From Sphingomonas sp. NFR04 (lineage in GTDB: Bacteria; Pseudomonadota; Alphaproteobacteria; Sphingomonadales; Sphingomonadaceae), in contig NZ_FORV01000006.1 of NCBI RefSeq assembly GCF_900114095.1, forward strand, positions 124,001-188,000: a DNA stretch of 64,000 nt, written 5' to 3'. A program made the position numbers and the translations under genes. Below the pieces are notes generated by a model that did no database searches, had not been told where the DNA came from, and saw nothing but the letters and a program-made list of their open reading frames with translations. This document shows, piece by piece, positions 1 through 8,693 of the stretch (position 1 is its first letter; every line of letters begins with the position of its first letter).

Positions 1-2
1 TT

Positions 3-1814
3 GCCGTCGACCTCGTCGTCGCGGCCGAGGCGAATGTCCGCGCGCTGCTCGACGACATGGCGAAAAATCCCGACGCCTATGGTGCCAGCGGCAAGCAGGT
101 CGGCGACTTCTATGCGAGCTGGATGGACGAAGCGGGTATCGCCGCGCGCGGTGCCGCGCCGCTCAAACCCTATCTCGATCGCATCGCCGGCGTGCAGGAC
201 AAGACCGCGCTGCAGGTGCTGTTCGCCACCACCGGCTATGCCTCGCCGGTCGAGGTCGGCGTGACTCCGGGCTTCGCCGATCCGACCAAATACACCGCCG
301 CCGTCGGCCAGGGCGGCCTTGGCATGCCGCGCGACTATTACCTCAACCAGGGGCCGAAGTTCGATGCGGTGCGCAAGGCCTATCGGGCCTATGTGCAGCA
401 GATCCAGGAACTGGCCGGCATCCCCGATGCGAGCGCCAAGGCCGACGCGATCGTCGCGCTCGAGACCGCGATGGCCAAGGTGCAATGGTCGCCGGAGCAG
501 AGCCGCGACCTGGTCAAGCTCAACGATCCGCAGTCGATCGCGGGACTGACGGCCAAGGCCCCCGAGTTCGACTGGGCGCTGATGCTGAAGACGTACGGTG
601 TCGACAGTTCGCCGCAGATCCTGATGACCCAGAACACCGCGTTGATCGCGCTCGGCAAGATCTTCGCCGCCATTCCGCTGGCCACGTGGAAGGATTATCT
701 CGCCTATCGCTTCGTCAGCGATCACGCGACCTATCTGCCCAAGGCGTTCGACCAGGCGCGGTTCGACTTCTACTCGAAGACGCTCTCCGGCGTGCAGGTC
801 CAGCGCGAGCGCTGGAAGCGCGGCGTGCAGATGGTCAACGGTGCGCTCGGCGAGGCGGTGGGCAAGGCCTATGTCGCCAAATACTATCCGCCCGAATCCG
901 AGAAGCAGATGGCCGAGCTGATCGAGAATCTGCGCGATTCCTATCGCGAGCGGATCGAGGCTTCGACCTGGATGGATGAGGCAACCCGCAAGGCAGCGCT
1001 TGCCAAGCTGGCGGCGTTCGAGCCGCGCATCGGCCACCCGCAAACCTATATCGATTATTCGACGCTGAAGGTCGAACGCGACGATCTGCTCGGCAATGTG
1101 ATGCGTTCGGGCGAATTCGAGCATCGGCTGGAGCTGTCGCGCTTCCCCAAGCCGGTCGATCGCAGCCTGTGGGCGATGACGCCGCAGACGGTGAACGCCT
1201 ATTACGACCCCTCGCTCAACCAGATCACCTTCCCGGCGGCGATCCTGCAGCCGCCTTTCTTCGATCCCAATGCCGATCCGGCGGTGAATTACGGCGCGAT
1301 CGGCGCGGTGATCGGCCACGAGATGGGCCATGGCTTCGACGACCAGGGCAGCATGTTCGGCCCCACCGGCAAGTTCGAGAATTGGTGGACGCCCAAGGCG
1401 AAGGAAGATTTCGCCGCGCGCACCAAGGCGCTCGCGGGCCAGTACGACACCTATGAGCCGGTGCCCGGCACCAAGATCAACGGACGGCTGACGCTGGGCG
1501 AGAATATCGGCGATCTCGGCGGCGTCGAGGCGGCGTACGGGGCGTATCAGAAGTACCAGGCCAAGCACGGCAAGGCGAAGAGCATTGGCGGGCTCACCGG
1601 CGACCAGCGCTTCTTCCTCGCCTATGCGCAGGCCTGGCGGACGAAGGTGCGCGAGGATGCGCAGCGCCAGCAGCTCCTCACCGATCCACATTCGCCGGCG
1701 ACCGCGCGAGTCAACGGCATCGTCCGCAACGTCGATGCCTGGTACAAGGCGTTCGACATCAAGCCGGGCGACAAGTTGTACCTGCCGCCGGAGCAGCGCG
1801 TGCACATCTGGTAA
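3..1814 (+). CDS. M13 family zinc metallopeptidase (neprilysin-like), 5' end cut by window edge
   Basis: The reading frame is open from base 3, so the start and presumably a signal peptide lie outside the window. The first Met (base 57) is internal. About 603 codons are visible. The zinc site HEMGH (bases about 1318-1332) sits in the context VIGHEMGHGFDDQGS. It is preceded by NAYYDPSLNQITFPAAI and followed by the ENIGDLGG block carrying the third zinc ligand. The protein ends in VHIW, close to the usual M13 C-terminus. M13 enzymes cleave short peptides, and bacterial members are normally exported to the periplasm or anchored at the envelope. A POT-type peptide transporter follows on the other strand, which fits a loose peptide-use theme (inference). 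A strong terminator lies just downstream. Confidence 0.93.
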   Translation, partial: AVDLVVAAEANVRALLDDMAKNPDAYGASGKQVGDFYASWMDEAGIAARGAAPLKPYLDRIAGVQDKTALQVLFATTGYASPVEVGVTPGFADPTKYTAAVGQGGLGMPRDYYLNQGPKFDAVRKAYRAYVQQIQELAGIPDASAKADAIVALETAMAKVQWSPEQSRDLVKLNDPQSIAGLTAKAPEFDWALMLKTYGVDSSPQILMTQNTALIALGKIFAAIPLATWKDYLAYRFVSDHATYLPKAFDQARFDFYSKTLSGVQVQRERWKRGVQMVNGALGEAVGKAYVAKYYPPESEKQMAELIENLRDSYRERIEASTWMDEATRKAALAKLAAFEPRIGHPQTYIDYSTLKVERDDLLGNVMRSGEFEHRLELSRFPKPVDRSLWAMTPQTVNAYYDPSLNQITFPAAILQPPFFDPNADPAVNYGAIGAVIGHEMGHGFDDQGSMFGPTGKFENWWTPKAKEDFAARTKALAGQYDTYEPVPGTKINGRLTLGENIGDLGGVEAAYGAYQKYQAKHGKAKSIGGLTGDQRFFLAYAQAWRTKVREDAQRQQLLTDPHSPATARVNGIVRNVDAWYKAFDIKPGDKLYLPPEQRVHIW

Positions 1815-1835
1815 GCGCCATTCGTATTTATACGG

Positions 1836-1866
1836 AAAAGGCCCGGCAGCGATGCCGGGCCTTTTT
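1836..1866 (+). terminator. Rho-independent terminator of the M13 peptidase gene
   Basis: A perfect 12-bp stem (1836-1847 with 1854-1865) and a six-base loop end in a short T run. It starts about 20 bases after the stop codon. The arms begin with AAAA and end with TTTT, so it could work in both directions. Confidence 0.85.
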
Positions 1867-2002
1867 GCGTTCTGGCAGGGAAAACGTTCGCACTTGCAGC
1901 AACTGCAACTGGGGGGAAGCGGCTTTGCAGTTGCGGACTCACGCGGAGGCAACCAGATGCGGCGCCCGCGCTGCATTGCAGCAAAGCTGTATTGAGGTTC
2001 CC

Positions 2003-2137
2003 ATGTTTTCGCTGATCGCGCTCTATTTCGCCCATCGCCGTATGGCCGCCACTGGCCAGACGAGCACCGCGAACGTCCGTGCGCTCGCGGCAGCCAATGA
2101 GCAGGAAGCGCTGGCGTTCCTGCCGCTCGCGGCCTGA
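2003..2137 (+). CDS. Small hypothetical protein, 44 aa
   Basis: A short frame starts MFSLIALYFAHRRMAA and ends EALAFLPLAA. It has no domain I recognise. Support is codon use: third positions are overwhelmingly G or C, as in neighbouring genes. It also lies between two terminator-like hairpins, as a separate unit would. The N-terminus is hydrophobic and then basic, so it could be a small membrane-associated peptide. There is no strong Shine-Dalgarno sequence before the ATG, which lowers confidence. A longer frame from 1865 reads through the peptidase terminator and is not credible. Confidence 0.45.
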   Translation: MFSLIALYFAHRRMAATGQTSTANVRALAAANEQEALAFLPLAA

Positions 2138-2178
2138 TTTCGAGACTCGTTCGCCCACTCCCCCTCGGGCGAACGACA

Positions 2179-2213
2179 GGGGCGCCGCTGTGCCCCCATT
2201 TCCGCGGCGCCCC
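2179..2213. terminator. Hairpin between convergent genes
   Basis: A perfect 10-bp GC-rich stem (2179-2188 with 2204-2213) lies between the small + strand gene and the end of the POT transporter gene on the - strand. The T run is weak on both sides, so termination is likely but not certain. Confidence 0.5.
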
Positions 2214-2220
2214 GTCCCTC

Positions 2221-3816
2221 TTAGCGCTCCTCGCCGGTAGTGCGGGTGCCGGCGGCAGCCGGTTCGGCCAGCGTCGATTCCCCGGCGAGGCCATGGCCTG
2301 CCTCGTCCTTGCCGATCGTATCGAGATGCATCAGCTTGGCGATCCACCAGCTGACCGGTACCGCGATCACGCCGATGACGATGATGTACCAGCCGATCGA
2401 CCAATAGACGTCGAGCACGCGTTCCGGCCCGGCGCCTTCGCCGCCCGTCGCCTGCGCGATCTTGGCGGCGAGGAAATTGCCCGCCGCGGTCGACAGGAAC
2501 CAGGTGCCCATCATCAGCCCGACCATCGATCCGGTCGACAGGCGCGTCATGCTCGACAGCCCGACCGGCGAGAAGCAGAGCTCGGCGGTGGAGTGCAGCA
2601 GGTAGAGCAGCACCACGAACAGCATCGGCGTCAGCGCATCGCCCTTGGCCGCGCCCAGCACCAGCACCACGAAGCCCAGGCCGACCTGGATCAGCCCCAG
2701 CGCGAACTTCAGCGGCGCACTCGGCTCCAGCCCGCGCTTGCCCAGCCACACCCACAGGCCGCCGAACACCGGCGCCAGGGTGATGATCCAGAAGCTGTTG
2801 ACCGACTGGAACCAGGAGGCGGGCATTTCCCAGCCGAACAGGTGGCGGTCGACGCGCTGATCGGTGAACACGTTGAGCGACGAGCCCGCCTGCTCGAACA
2901 GCGCCCAGAATAGCGGGCAGAGCGCGATCAGGTAGAGCGCGCCGAAGATGCGCATCCGCTCGACCTTGGGCAGGGTGAACAGCGCGCGATAGAAGATGTA
3001 GAGGAAGGTGAGCCCGAAGGTGGCGAGCAGCAGCGTGCCGACCAGGCTTTCGTTGCTGATCAGCAGATAGGACACGCCGACCGCCGCGGCCGAACCGAGA
3101 TAGATCAGCCATTCGCGCGACAGCACCACCGGCGTGCGCGCGGCGAGCAGCGCCGCATCCGCCGGCTTGCCGGCTTCGTGCAGGTCACCGCGAAACAGCA
3201 CGAAGACGACCGTGCCGAGCAGCATGCCGATGCCGGCGGCACCGAAGCCCCAGGACCAGCCGACGCGCTCGCCGAGATAGCCGACCAGGATCGGGCCGAT
3301 GAACGCGCCGAGATTGATCCCCATGTAGAAGATCGAGAAGGCGCCGTCGCGGCGCAGGTCGTCGCGGCGATAGAGCTGGCCGACCAGCACCGAGATGTTG
3401 GCCTTGAGGAAGCCGGTGCCGACGATGATGCAGGCCAGGCCGACATAGAAGCCCTGCAGATACCCACCCTGTTGGCCGGAGGGCCCCTCGACCAGCGCGA
3501 TCAGCAGATGGCCGAGCGCGATGAAGAGGCTGCCGGCGAACACCGCCTTGCGCGCGCCCAGATACTTGTCGGCCAGATAGCCGCCGAGCACGGGGGTGAT
3601 GTACACCATCGAGGTATAGGCGCCGTACACCGCGTAGGCGGGGCTTTCGCCGAACAGGAAATGCTTGGTCAGGTAGAAGACCAGGATCGCCCGCATGCCG
3701 TAATAGGAGAAGCGCTCCCACATTTCGGCGAAGAACAGCATGAACAGCCCGCGCGGGTGTCCAAGGAGCGTTTTTGCCGTAGCGGGTACGCCCCCGCCCG
3801 TTGCAACAGATGCCAT
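2221..3816 (-). CDS. Peptide MFS transporter, POT/PTR family (proton-coupled oligopeptide symporter)
   Basis: This 531-residue inner-membrane protein has about 12-14 hydrophobic segments. The first helix carries EMWERFSYYGMRAILVFYL, containing the ExxER-type proton-coupling motif typical of POT transporters. The second signature, GTGFLKANISVLVGQLY, follows at about residues 140-155, and the helix 4-5 region GAFSIFYMGINLGAFIGPI is also typical. The family imports di- and tripeptides with protons. The gene stands alone, convergent with the small gene at 2003 and divergent from the nitroreductase at 3941. Substrate preference cannot be read from the sequence. Confidence 0.93.
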   Translation of the reverse strand: MASVATGGGVPATAKTLLGHPRGLFMLFFAEMWERFSYYGMRAILVFYLTKHFLFGESPAYAVYGAYTSMVYITPVLGGYLADKYLGARKAVFAGSLFIALGHLLIALVEGPSGQQGGYLQGFYVGLACIIVGTGFLKANISVLVGQLYRRDDLRRDGAFSIFYMGINLGAFIGPILVGYLGERVGWSWGFGAAGIGMLLGTVVFVLFRGDLHEAGKPADAALLAARTPVVLSREWLIYLGSAAAVGVSYLLISNESLVGTLLLATFGLTFLYIFYRALFTLPKVERMRIFGALYLIALCPLFWALFEQAGSSLNVFTDQRVDRHLFGWEMPASWFQSVNSFWIITLAPVFGGLWVWLGKRGLEPSAPLKFALGLIQVGLGFVVLVLGAAKGDALTPMLFVVLLYLLHSTAELCFSPVGLSSMTRLSTGSMVGLMMGTWFLSTAAGNFLAAKIAQATGGEGAGPERVLDVYWSIGWYIIVIGVIAVPVSWWIAKLMHLDTIGKDEAGHGLAGESTLAEPAAAGTRTTGEER

Positions 3817-3940
3817 GCGACCGATGTTTCCCTATGCGACCTCGCGGGTTCGTGCCCGCCAAAGCGGCGCAGACTAGCGGCCTGCGCGCTCCTGTGAAGA
3901 GCGGTTGTTGCAGGCGATACCAGGCGATAGAGCGCGGGGC

Positions 3941-4522
3941 ATGACCTTCAACGACCGCACCACGCCGCTCAGCCTCCTCCAGACCCGCCGATCGGGCAAG
4001 CCGCGCGACCTGGCGGCGCCGGGCCCGAGTCCCGAGCAGCTCGACCAGATGGTGGCGATCGCCGCGCGCACGCCCGATCACGGCAAGCTCGCCCCCTGGC
4101 GCTTCGTGATCGTGCCGGACGAAGCGCGCCCCGCGCTCGCGCTGAAGCTGGTCGAGATCCTGCGCGCCGAAAAGCCCGACGCGACCGCACGCGACGAGGA
4201 AGCCGCAGCGCAATTCGCCACCCAGGCACCGGCGCTGGTGGTGGTGCTCTCCGCCCCCGTCCAGCCGCACAAGGTGCCGCTGTGGGAGCAGGAGCTCTCG
4301 GCAGGGGCGGCCTGCATGAACCTGCTCCACGCCGCGCACGCCATGGGCTTTGCCGGCGGCTGGCTGACCGGCTGGCCGGCCTATTCGGATGCGGTGCGCG
4401 ACCTGTTCGGCAGCGACGGCCAGCGCATCGCCGGCTTCGTCTTTATCGGCACGCCGTCGCGTCCGCTGGAAGAGCGCCCGCGCGGCGAACTGTCCCAGAT
4501 CGTCCATCGGTGGAATCCCTGA
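3941..4522 (+). CDS. Nitroreductase family protein (YdjA-like, FMN-dependent)
   Basis: This 193-residue protein is a compact nitroreductase. The N-terminal LLQTRRSGKPRDL matches the FMN phosphate-binding RRSxR-type segment, and RTPDHGKLAPWRFVIV matches the second FMN-binding block of the YdjA/RibBA-like branch. GFVFIGTPSRPLEERPR near the C-terminus is also characteristic. Such enzymes use NAD(P)H to reduce nitro compounds or quinones; the physiological substrate is unknown. The start at MTFNDRTTPL was preferred to an upstream in-frame Met because the added residues look non-coding. The GntR regulator follows 37 bases after the stop. Confidence 0.88.
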   Translation: MTFNDRTTPLSLLQTRRSGKPRDLAAPGPSPEQLDQMVAIAARTPDHGKLAPWRFVIVPDEARPALALKLVEILRAEKPDATARDEEAAAQFATQAPALVVVLSAPVQPHKVPLWEQELSAGAACMNLLHAAHAMGFAGGWLTGWPAYSDAVRDLFGSDGQRIAGFVFIGTPSRPLEERPRGELSQIVHRWNP

Positions 4523-4559
4523 GTATGGACTCGGAAGCCACGTGCTGTATTATGGCAGC

Positions 4560-4922
4560 ATGACAGCCCTGGAGCACGAAGACAGCCCGGTCTACCTCAA
4601 GCTGCGCGCGATCATCGCCGCGGCGATCCTGCGCGGCCAGTACCGCGCCGGGGACCAGCTTCCCTCGGTCCGCGCGCTCGCCGCCGAGCATGGCGCGAAC
4701 CCGCTCACCGTCGCCAAGGCCTATCAGAGCTTCCAGGACGACGGCTATGTCGAGGTCCGTCGCGGCGTCGGCATGTTCGTGGTGCCCGGCGCGGTCGAGC
4801 GGCTGCGGACGGCGGAGCGCGAACGCTTCCTCACCGGTTTCTGGCCGCGGGTGAAGGATCATATCGCGCTGCTCGGCCTCGATGCACGCGAACTGCTCGA
4901 TGGCAGCCACGAGATCGCCTGA
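4560..4922 (+). CDS. GntR family regulator, short YtrA-type
   Basis: This 120-residue protein has a winged helix-turn-helix at residues about 10-78, with DQLPSVRALAAEHGANPLTVAKAY as the recognition region and GYVEVRRGVGMFV as the wing. Only about 40 residues follow, so there is no FCD or UTRA effector domain. That is the YtrA subfamily layout, in which the short C-terminus dimerises. These regulators usually sit beside an ABC transporter, but here the neighbour is signal peptidase I, which starts 4 bases after the stop. The tight spacing suggests co-transcription and possibly autoregulation of the pair. An upstream Met at 4389 lies inside the nitroreductase gene and was rejected. Confidence 0.88.
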   Translation: MTALEHEDSPVYLKLRAIIAAAILRGQYRAGDQLPSVRALAAEHGANPLTVAKAYQSFQDDGYVEVRRGVGMFVVPGAVERLRTAERERFLTGFWPRVKDHIALLGLDARELLDGSHEIA

Positions 4923-4926
4923 CGCC

Positions 4927-5769
4927 ATGGCCGAACCCAAGCCGGGCTGGAAGCGCACGCTGGCCGGCTGGGCGGCGACGCTGGGTATCTTCTTCCTGTT
5001 CCAAAGCGCGGTGGCGCGGCCCTATTACATCCCCTCGGGATCGATGATGCCTGCGCTGCGCACCGGGGACCGGCTGGTCGCCAGCAAATTCCCCTATGGC
5101 TTCTCGCAGGCCTCGTTGCTGCTCCACGGCAAGGACATCGCGGCCGCGCGGCTGTTCGGCGGCACGCCGGCGCGCGGCGACATCGTCCTCGTGGTACGGC
5201 GCGGCGACGGCGAGGATCTGATCAAGCGGGTGATCGGCCTGCCGGGCGACACGGTGGCGGTCCGCCGCGGCGTGGTGATCCTCAACGGGAAGCCCGTGCC
5301 GCGCGTCGCCGAGGGGCGCGCCAGGATCCCAGTCGACGTGGCGGTGCCGTGCGACGAGGGTCCGATCGCCGCGTTCCGCACGCGGGAGGCCGATGGCAAG
5401 CTCTATTGCGAACCGCCGCTCTATCGCGAGACACTGCCGAACGGCGCCAGCTACGATGTGATCGACCTAGGCGATACCGTGCTGCCCAACGGCTTCCTCA
5501 GCCCCGGCGACAAGTATGGGCCGATCACCGTACCCGCGGGCCATGTTTTCCTGATGGGCGACAATCGCGACCAGTCCGCCGACAGCCGCTTCGGCTCGGA
5601 CGAGCTGGGGCTGGACGGTCCTGTGCCGCTGGCGACGATCGCGGGGCGCGCCGAATTGGTGACGCACAGCTTCGACGGCGAGGGATCGTGGTTCGACCCG
5701 CTCGCCTATGTGACCGCGGTGCGCTGGGACCGCAGCTTCACCAGCCTGCGGCCCAAGCACGCCGATTGA
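4927..5769 (+). CDS. lepB: Signal peptidase I
   Basis: This 280-residue serine protease removes signal peptides on the outer face of the inner membrane. An N-terminal membrane helix (about residues 12-30) is followed by IPSGSMMPAL with the catalytic serine at residue 39. The catalytic lysine is Lys100 in DLIKRVIGLPGDTV, and the C-terminal box is FLMGDNRDQSADSR. All S26A boxes are present. The ATG at 4927 was chosen because it lies just after the GntR stop and begins a normal cytoplasmic tail. It is co-directional with the GntR gene and the small membrane protein gene at 5775. Whether it is the only leader peptidase of the cell cannot be told from this window. Confidence 0.95.
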   Translation: MAEPKPGWKRTLAGWAATLGIFFLFQSAVARPYYIPSGSMMPALRTGDRLVASKFPYGFSQASLLLHGKDIAAARLFGGTPARGDIVLVVRRGDGEDLIKRVIGLPGDTVAVRRGVVILNGKPVPRVAEGRARIPVDVAVPCDEGPIAAFRTREADGKLYCEPPLYRETLPNGASYDVIDLGDTVLPNGFLSPGDKYGPITVPAGHVFLMGDNRDQSADSRFGSDELGLDGPVPLATIAGRAELVTHSFDGEGSWFDPLAYVTAVRWDRSFTSLRPKHAD

Positions 5770-5774
5770 GCGGC

Positions 5775-6026
5775 ATGCTGCCATGGGCCGTCGCGGCGGC
5801 GATCGTGCTGGCGATACCGCTGCTGGTCCGCTGGGGCCTTGGCCGCACGCGGGGCAAGGCCGGTGCCGCCGCGCTGATGCTCGGTCTCGCCTTCGGGCAT
5901 CTGTTCGATCCCGCCAGGGCGGAGGCCACCGAGTCGCTGCAGAAGCGCCGCGAGCAGGGCGAGGCGGCTGGCGAAGAAGCCGGTGCGCCGCCATTGGGTA
6001 CTTCCCCTAAGCACCTCTCCGAATAG
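5775..6026 (+). CDS. Small membrane protein of unknown function, 83 aa
   Basis: It starts 5 bases after the lepB stop, so it is probably the last gene of the GntR-lepB unit. Residues 1-19 (MLPWAVAAAIVLAIPLLVRW) form one clear membrane helix, and a second weaker hydrophobic stretch spans about residues 31-46. The tail is charged and rich in Glu, Arg and Gly. I recognise no family. Third-position G/C bias matches the surrounding genes, supporting it as real. A role with the leader peptidase is only suggested by position. Confidence 0.65.
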   Translation: MLPWAVAAAIVLAIPLLVRWGLGRTRGKAGAAALMLGLAFGHLFDPARAEATESLQKRREQGEAAGEEAGAPPLGTSPKHLSE

Positions 6027-6084
6027 GGTTTTCGCAGGTCCGGGCGCATGCCTCCCGCCGACAGGGTTTCGGATGGAGGAAGCG

Positions 6085-7605
6085 ATGTTCGAACAGGCAA
6101 TCCAGACCGTGCGGACGCAAGGTCACCAGCCCGCCCGCTATGGCAATTTCATCGGCGGCCGCTGGGTGGATCCCATCGAGGGCCACTGGTTCACCGATCA
6201 CAGCCCGATCAACACCCGGCCGCTGGCCGAGATTGCCCAGTCCACGCCCGCCGATGTCGAGGCGGCGCTCGATGCCGCGCATGCCGCACGGGTGCGCTGG
6301 GCCGCCGTGTCGCCGCAAGAGCGGGCGCTGATCCTCAACCGCGTCGCCGATCGGCTCGAGGCGAATCTGGAGCTGCTCGCGCTGGCCGAGACGATGGACA
6401 ATGGCAAGCCGATCCGCGAGACGCGCGGCGCCGACGTGCCGCTGGCGATCGACCATTTCCGCTATTTCGCGGGCTGCATCCGCGCCGCCGAAGGCACGAT
6501 CTCGACGATCGACGCGAAGACCATCGCCTATCATTTCAAGGAGCCGATCGGCGTGGTCGGCCAGATCATCCCGTGGAACTTTCCGTTGCTGATGGCAGCG
6601 TGGAAGATCGCGCCGGCGCTCGCGGCGGGCAACTGCACGGTGATCAAGCCCGCCTCGCAGACGCCGCTCAGCCTGCTGCTCTTCGCCGAGCTGACCGCCG
6701 ACATCCTGCCGCCGGGCGTGGTCAACATCGTCACCGGGCCGGGCGCGTCGGTCGGCCGGGCGATCGCCGCCAATCCGCGCATTGGCAAGGTCAGCTTCAC
6801 CGGCGAGACCACCACCGGCCGCCAGATCATGCAATATGCCGCCGAGCATCTGATCCCGCAGACCATGGAGCTGGGCGGCAAATCGCCCAACATCTTCCTC
6901 GCCGACGTGATGCAGGAGGACGATGCGTTCCTCGACAAGGCGCTGGAAGGCTTCGCGCTGTTCGCCTTCAACAAGGGCGAGGTGTGCACCTGCCCGAGCC
7001 GCGCGCTGGTGCAGGAGACGATCTTCGAGAAGTTCATCGAACGCGCGGTGAAGCGCGTCTCCGCGATCCGCGTCGGCGATCCGCTCGATCCGACCACGCA
7101 AATGGGGCCGCAGGCCTCCGAGGACCAGCTCCACAAGATCCTCGGCTATATCGACATTGGCCGCAGCGAGCTTGCCGAGTGCGTGACCGGCGGCAAGCGG
7201 GCGCTGCCCGGCGGCGAGCTCGACCAGGGCTATTTCGTCGAGCCGACGGTGTTCGTCGGCCACAACAAGATGCGGATCTTCCAGGAGGAGATCTTCGGGC
7301 CCGTCCTCTCGGTCACCACCTTCAAGACCGTGGAGGAGGCGATCGAGATCGCCAACGACACCGTTTATGGCCTGGGCGGCGGCGTGTGGAGCCGCAACGG
7401 CACCCATGCCTACGCAATCGGCCGTGCGATCGAGGCCGGGCGCGTCTGGACCAATTGCTACCATGTCTATCCCGCGCACGCAGCGTTCGGCGGGTACAAG
7501 GAATCGGGCTTCGGCCGCGAGACGCACAAAATGATGCTCGACCATTATCAGCAGACCAAGAACCTGCTGGTCAGCTACGACACCGCCGCGCGTGGCCTGT
7601 TCTGA
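6085..7605 (+). CDS. NAD(P)-dependent aldehyde dehydrogenase, AldB/AcoD type
   Basis: This 506-residue protein has the length of the acetaldehyde dehydrogenases AcoD and AldB. The cofactor-binding region has PWNFPLLMAAWKIAPALAAGNC and KVSFTGETTTGR. ELGGKSPNIF supplies the catalytic glutamate, and FNKGEVCTCPSR carries the nucleophilic cysteine (Cys301). The double-cysteine CTC is typical of this branch. The start is set by the GGAGGA at 6075-6080, which sits correctly for the ATG at 6085 rather than the ATG at 6073. An alcohol dehydrogenase follows 19 bases downstream, so the pair would turn a primary alcohol into an acid with two NAD(P)H. The natural substrate is not visible. Confidence 0.93.
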   Translation: MFEQAIQTVRTQGHQPARYGNFIGGRWVDPIEGHWFTDHSPINTRPLAEIAQSTPADVEAALDAAHAARVRWAAVSPQERALILNRVADRLEANLELLALAETMDNGKPIRETRGADVPLAIDHFRYFAGCIRAAEGTISTIDAKTIAYHFKEPIGVVGQIIPWNFPLLMAAWKIAPALAAGNCTVIKPASQTPLSLLLFAELTADILPPGVVNIVTGPGASVGRAIAANPRIGKVSFTGETTTGRQIMQYAAEHLIPQTMELGGKSPNIFLADVMQEDDAFLDKALEGFALFAFNKGEVCTCPSRALVQETIFEKFIERAVKRVSAIRVGDPLDPTTQMGPQASEDQLHKILGYIDIGRSELAECVTGGKRALPGGELDQGYFVEPTVFVGHNKMRIFQEEIFGPVLSVTTFKTVEEAIEIANDTVYGLGGGVWSRNGTHAYAIGRAIEAGRVWTNCYHVYPAHAAFGGYKESGFGRETHKMMLDHYQQTKNLLVSYDTAARGLF

Positions 7606-7624
7606 ACCATCGGAGGGGAGCCCC

Positions 7625-8650
7625 ATGCTCAAGACCATGAAAGCCGCCGTCGTCCGCGAATTCGGCAAGCCGCTGGTGATCGAGGAAGTGGCGGTGCCGC
7701 AGGTCGGCCCCGGCCAGATCCTGGTGAAGATCGCGGCGAGCGGCGTGTGCCACACCGATCTCCATGCCGCGGAGGGCGACTGGCCCGTCAAGCCCAAGCC
7801 GCCCTTCATCCCGGGCCATGAAGGCGTCGGCCATGTCGCCGCAGTGGGGGCGGGCGTCAGCCATGTGAGGGAGGGCGACCGGGTGGGCGTGCCCTGGCTC
7901 TACACCGCCTGCGGCCATTGCATGCACTGCCTGGGCGGGTGGGAGACGCTGTGCGAGAGCCAGCAGAACACGGGGTACTCGGTGAACGGCGGCTTCGCCG
8001 ACTATGTGCTGGCGGATCCCAACTATGTCGGCATCCTGCCGAGCAATGTCGGCTTCGTGGAGATCGCACCGGTGCTGTGCGCGGGGGTGACGGTCTACAA
8101 GGGCCTCAAGGTCACCGACACCAAGCCGGGCGACTGGGTGGCGATCTCCGGCATCGGCGGGCTCGGGCACATGGCGGTGCAATATGCCAAGGCGATGGGG
8201 CTCAACGTCATCGCGGTCGACATCGATGAAGAGAAGCTGGCGCTGGCGCGGAAGTTGGGCGCCGAACTGACGGTCAACGCGCGGCACGAGGATCCGGCGG
8301 CGTTCGTCAAGAAGGCGGTCGGCGGCGCGCGGGGCGTGCTGGTCACAGCGGTCTCGACCAAGGCATTCCAGCAGGCGCTGGGCATGGTCGGGCGCGGCGG
8401 TACCGTGTCGCTCAACGGCCTGCCGCCGGGGGACTTCCCGCTCTCGATCTTCGACACGGTGCTCAACGGCATCACCGTGCGCGGCTCGATCGTGGGAACG
8501 CGGCTGGACCTGCAGGAGGCGCTCGACTTTGCCGGGCAGGGCAAGGTCCATGCGACCGTGGCGACGGAGAAGCTGGAGAACGTCAACAGCGTGTTCGACC
8601 GGATGCGCAGGGGCGAGATCGAGGGGCGGATCGTTCTCGACATGGCTTGA
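7625..8650 (+). CDS. adhP: Zinc-dependent alcohol dehydrogenase, AdhP type
   Basis: This 341-residue medium-chain dehydrogenase has the catalytic zinc region GVCHTDLHAAEGDW and the GHEGVGHVAAVG signature. The structural zinc cysteines are in CGHCMHCLGGWETLC. The Rossmann motif GIGGLGHMAVQYA is followed by an acidic residue (VDID), favouring NAD over NADP. All metal ligands are in place, so it should be active on ethanol or similar primary alcohols. A GGAGGGG ribosome binding site precedes the ATG at 7625. It forms an operon with the aldehyde dehydrogenase upstream. A Met four residues later is a possible alternative start. Confidence 0.93.
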   Translation: MLKTMKAAVVREFGKPLVIEEVAVPQVGPGQILVKIAASGVCHTDLHAAEGDWPVKPKPPFIPGHEGVGHVAAVGAGVSHVREGDRVGVPWLYTACGHCMHCLGGWETLCESQQNTGYSVNGGFADYVLADPNYVGILPSNVGFVEIAPVLCAGVTVYKGLKVTDTKPGDWVAISGIGGLGHMAVQYAKAMGLNVIAVDIDEEKLALARKLGAELTVNARHEDPAAFVKKAVGGARGVLVTAVSTKAFQQALGMVGRGGTVSLNGLPPGDFPLSIFDTVLNGITVRGSIVGTRLDLQEALDFAGQGKVHATVATEKLENVNSVFDRMRRGEIEGRIVLDMA

Positions 8651-8693
8651 AGCGCCATCGACAGGGGCGGCGGCGGTTCCTAAGCTGCCGCCC

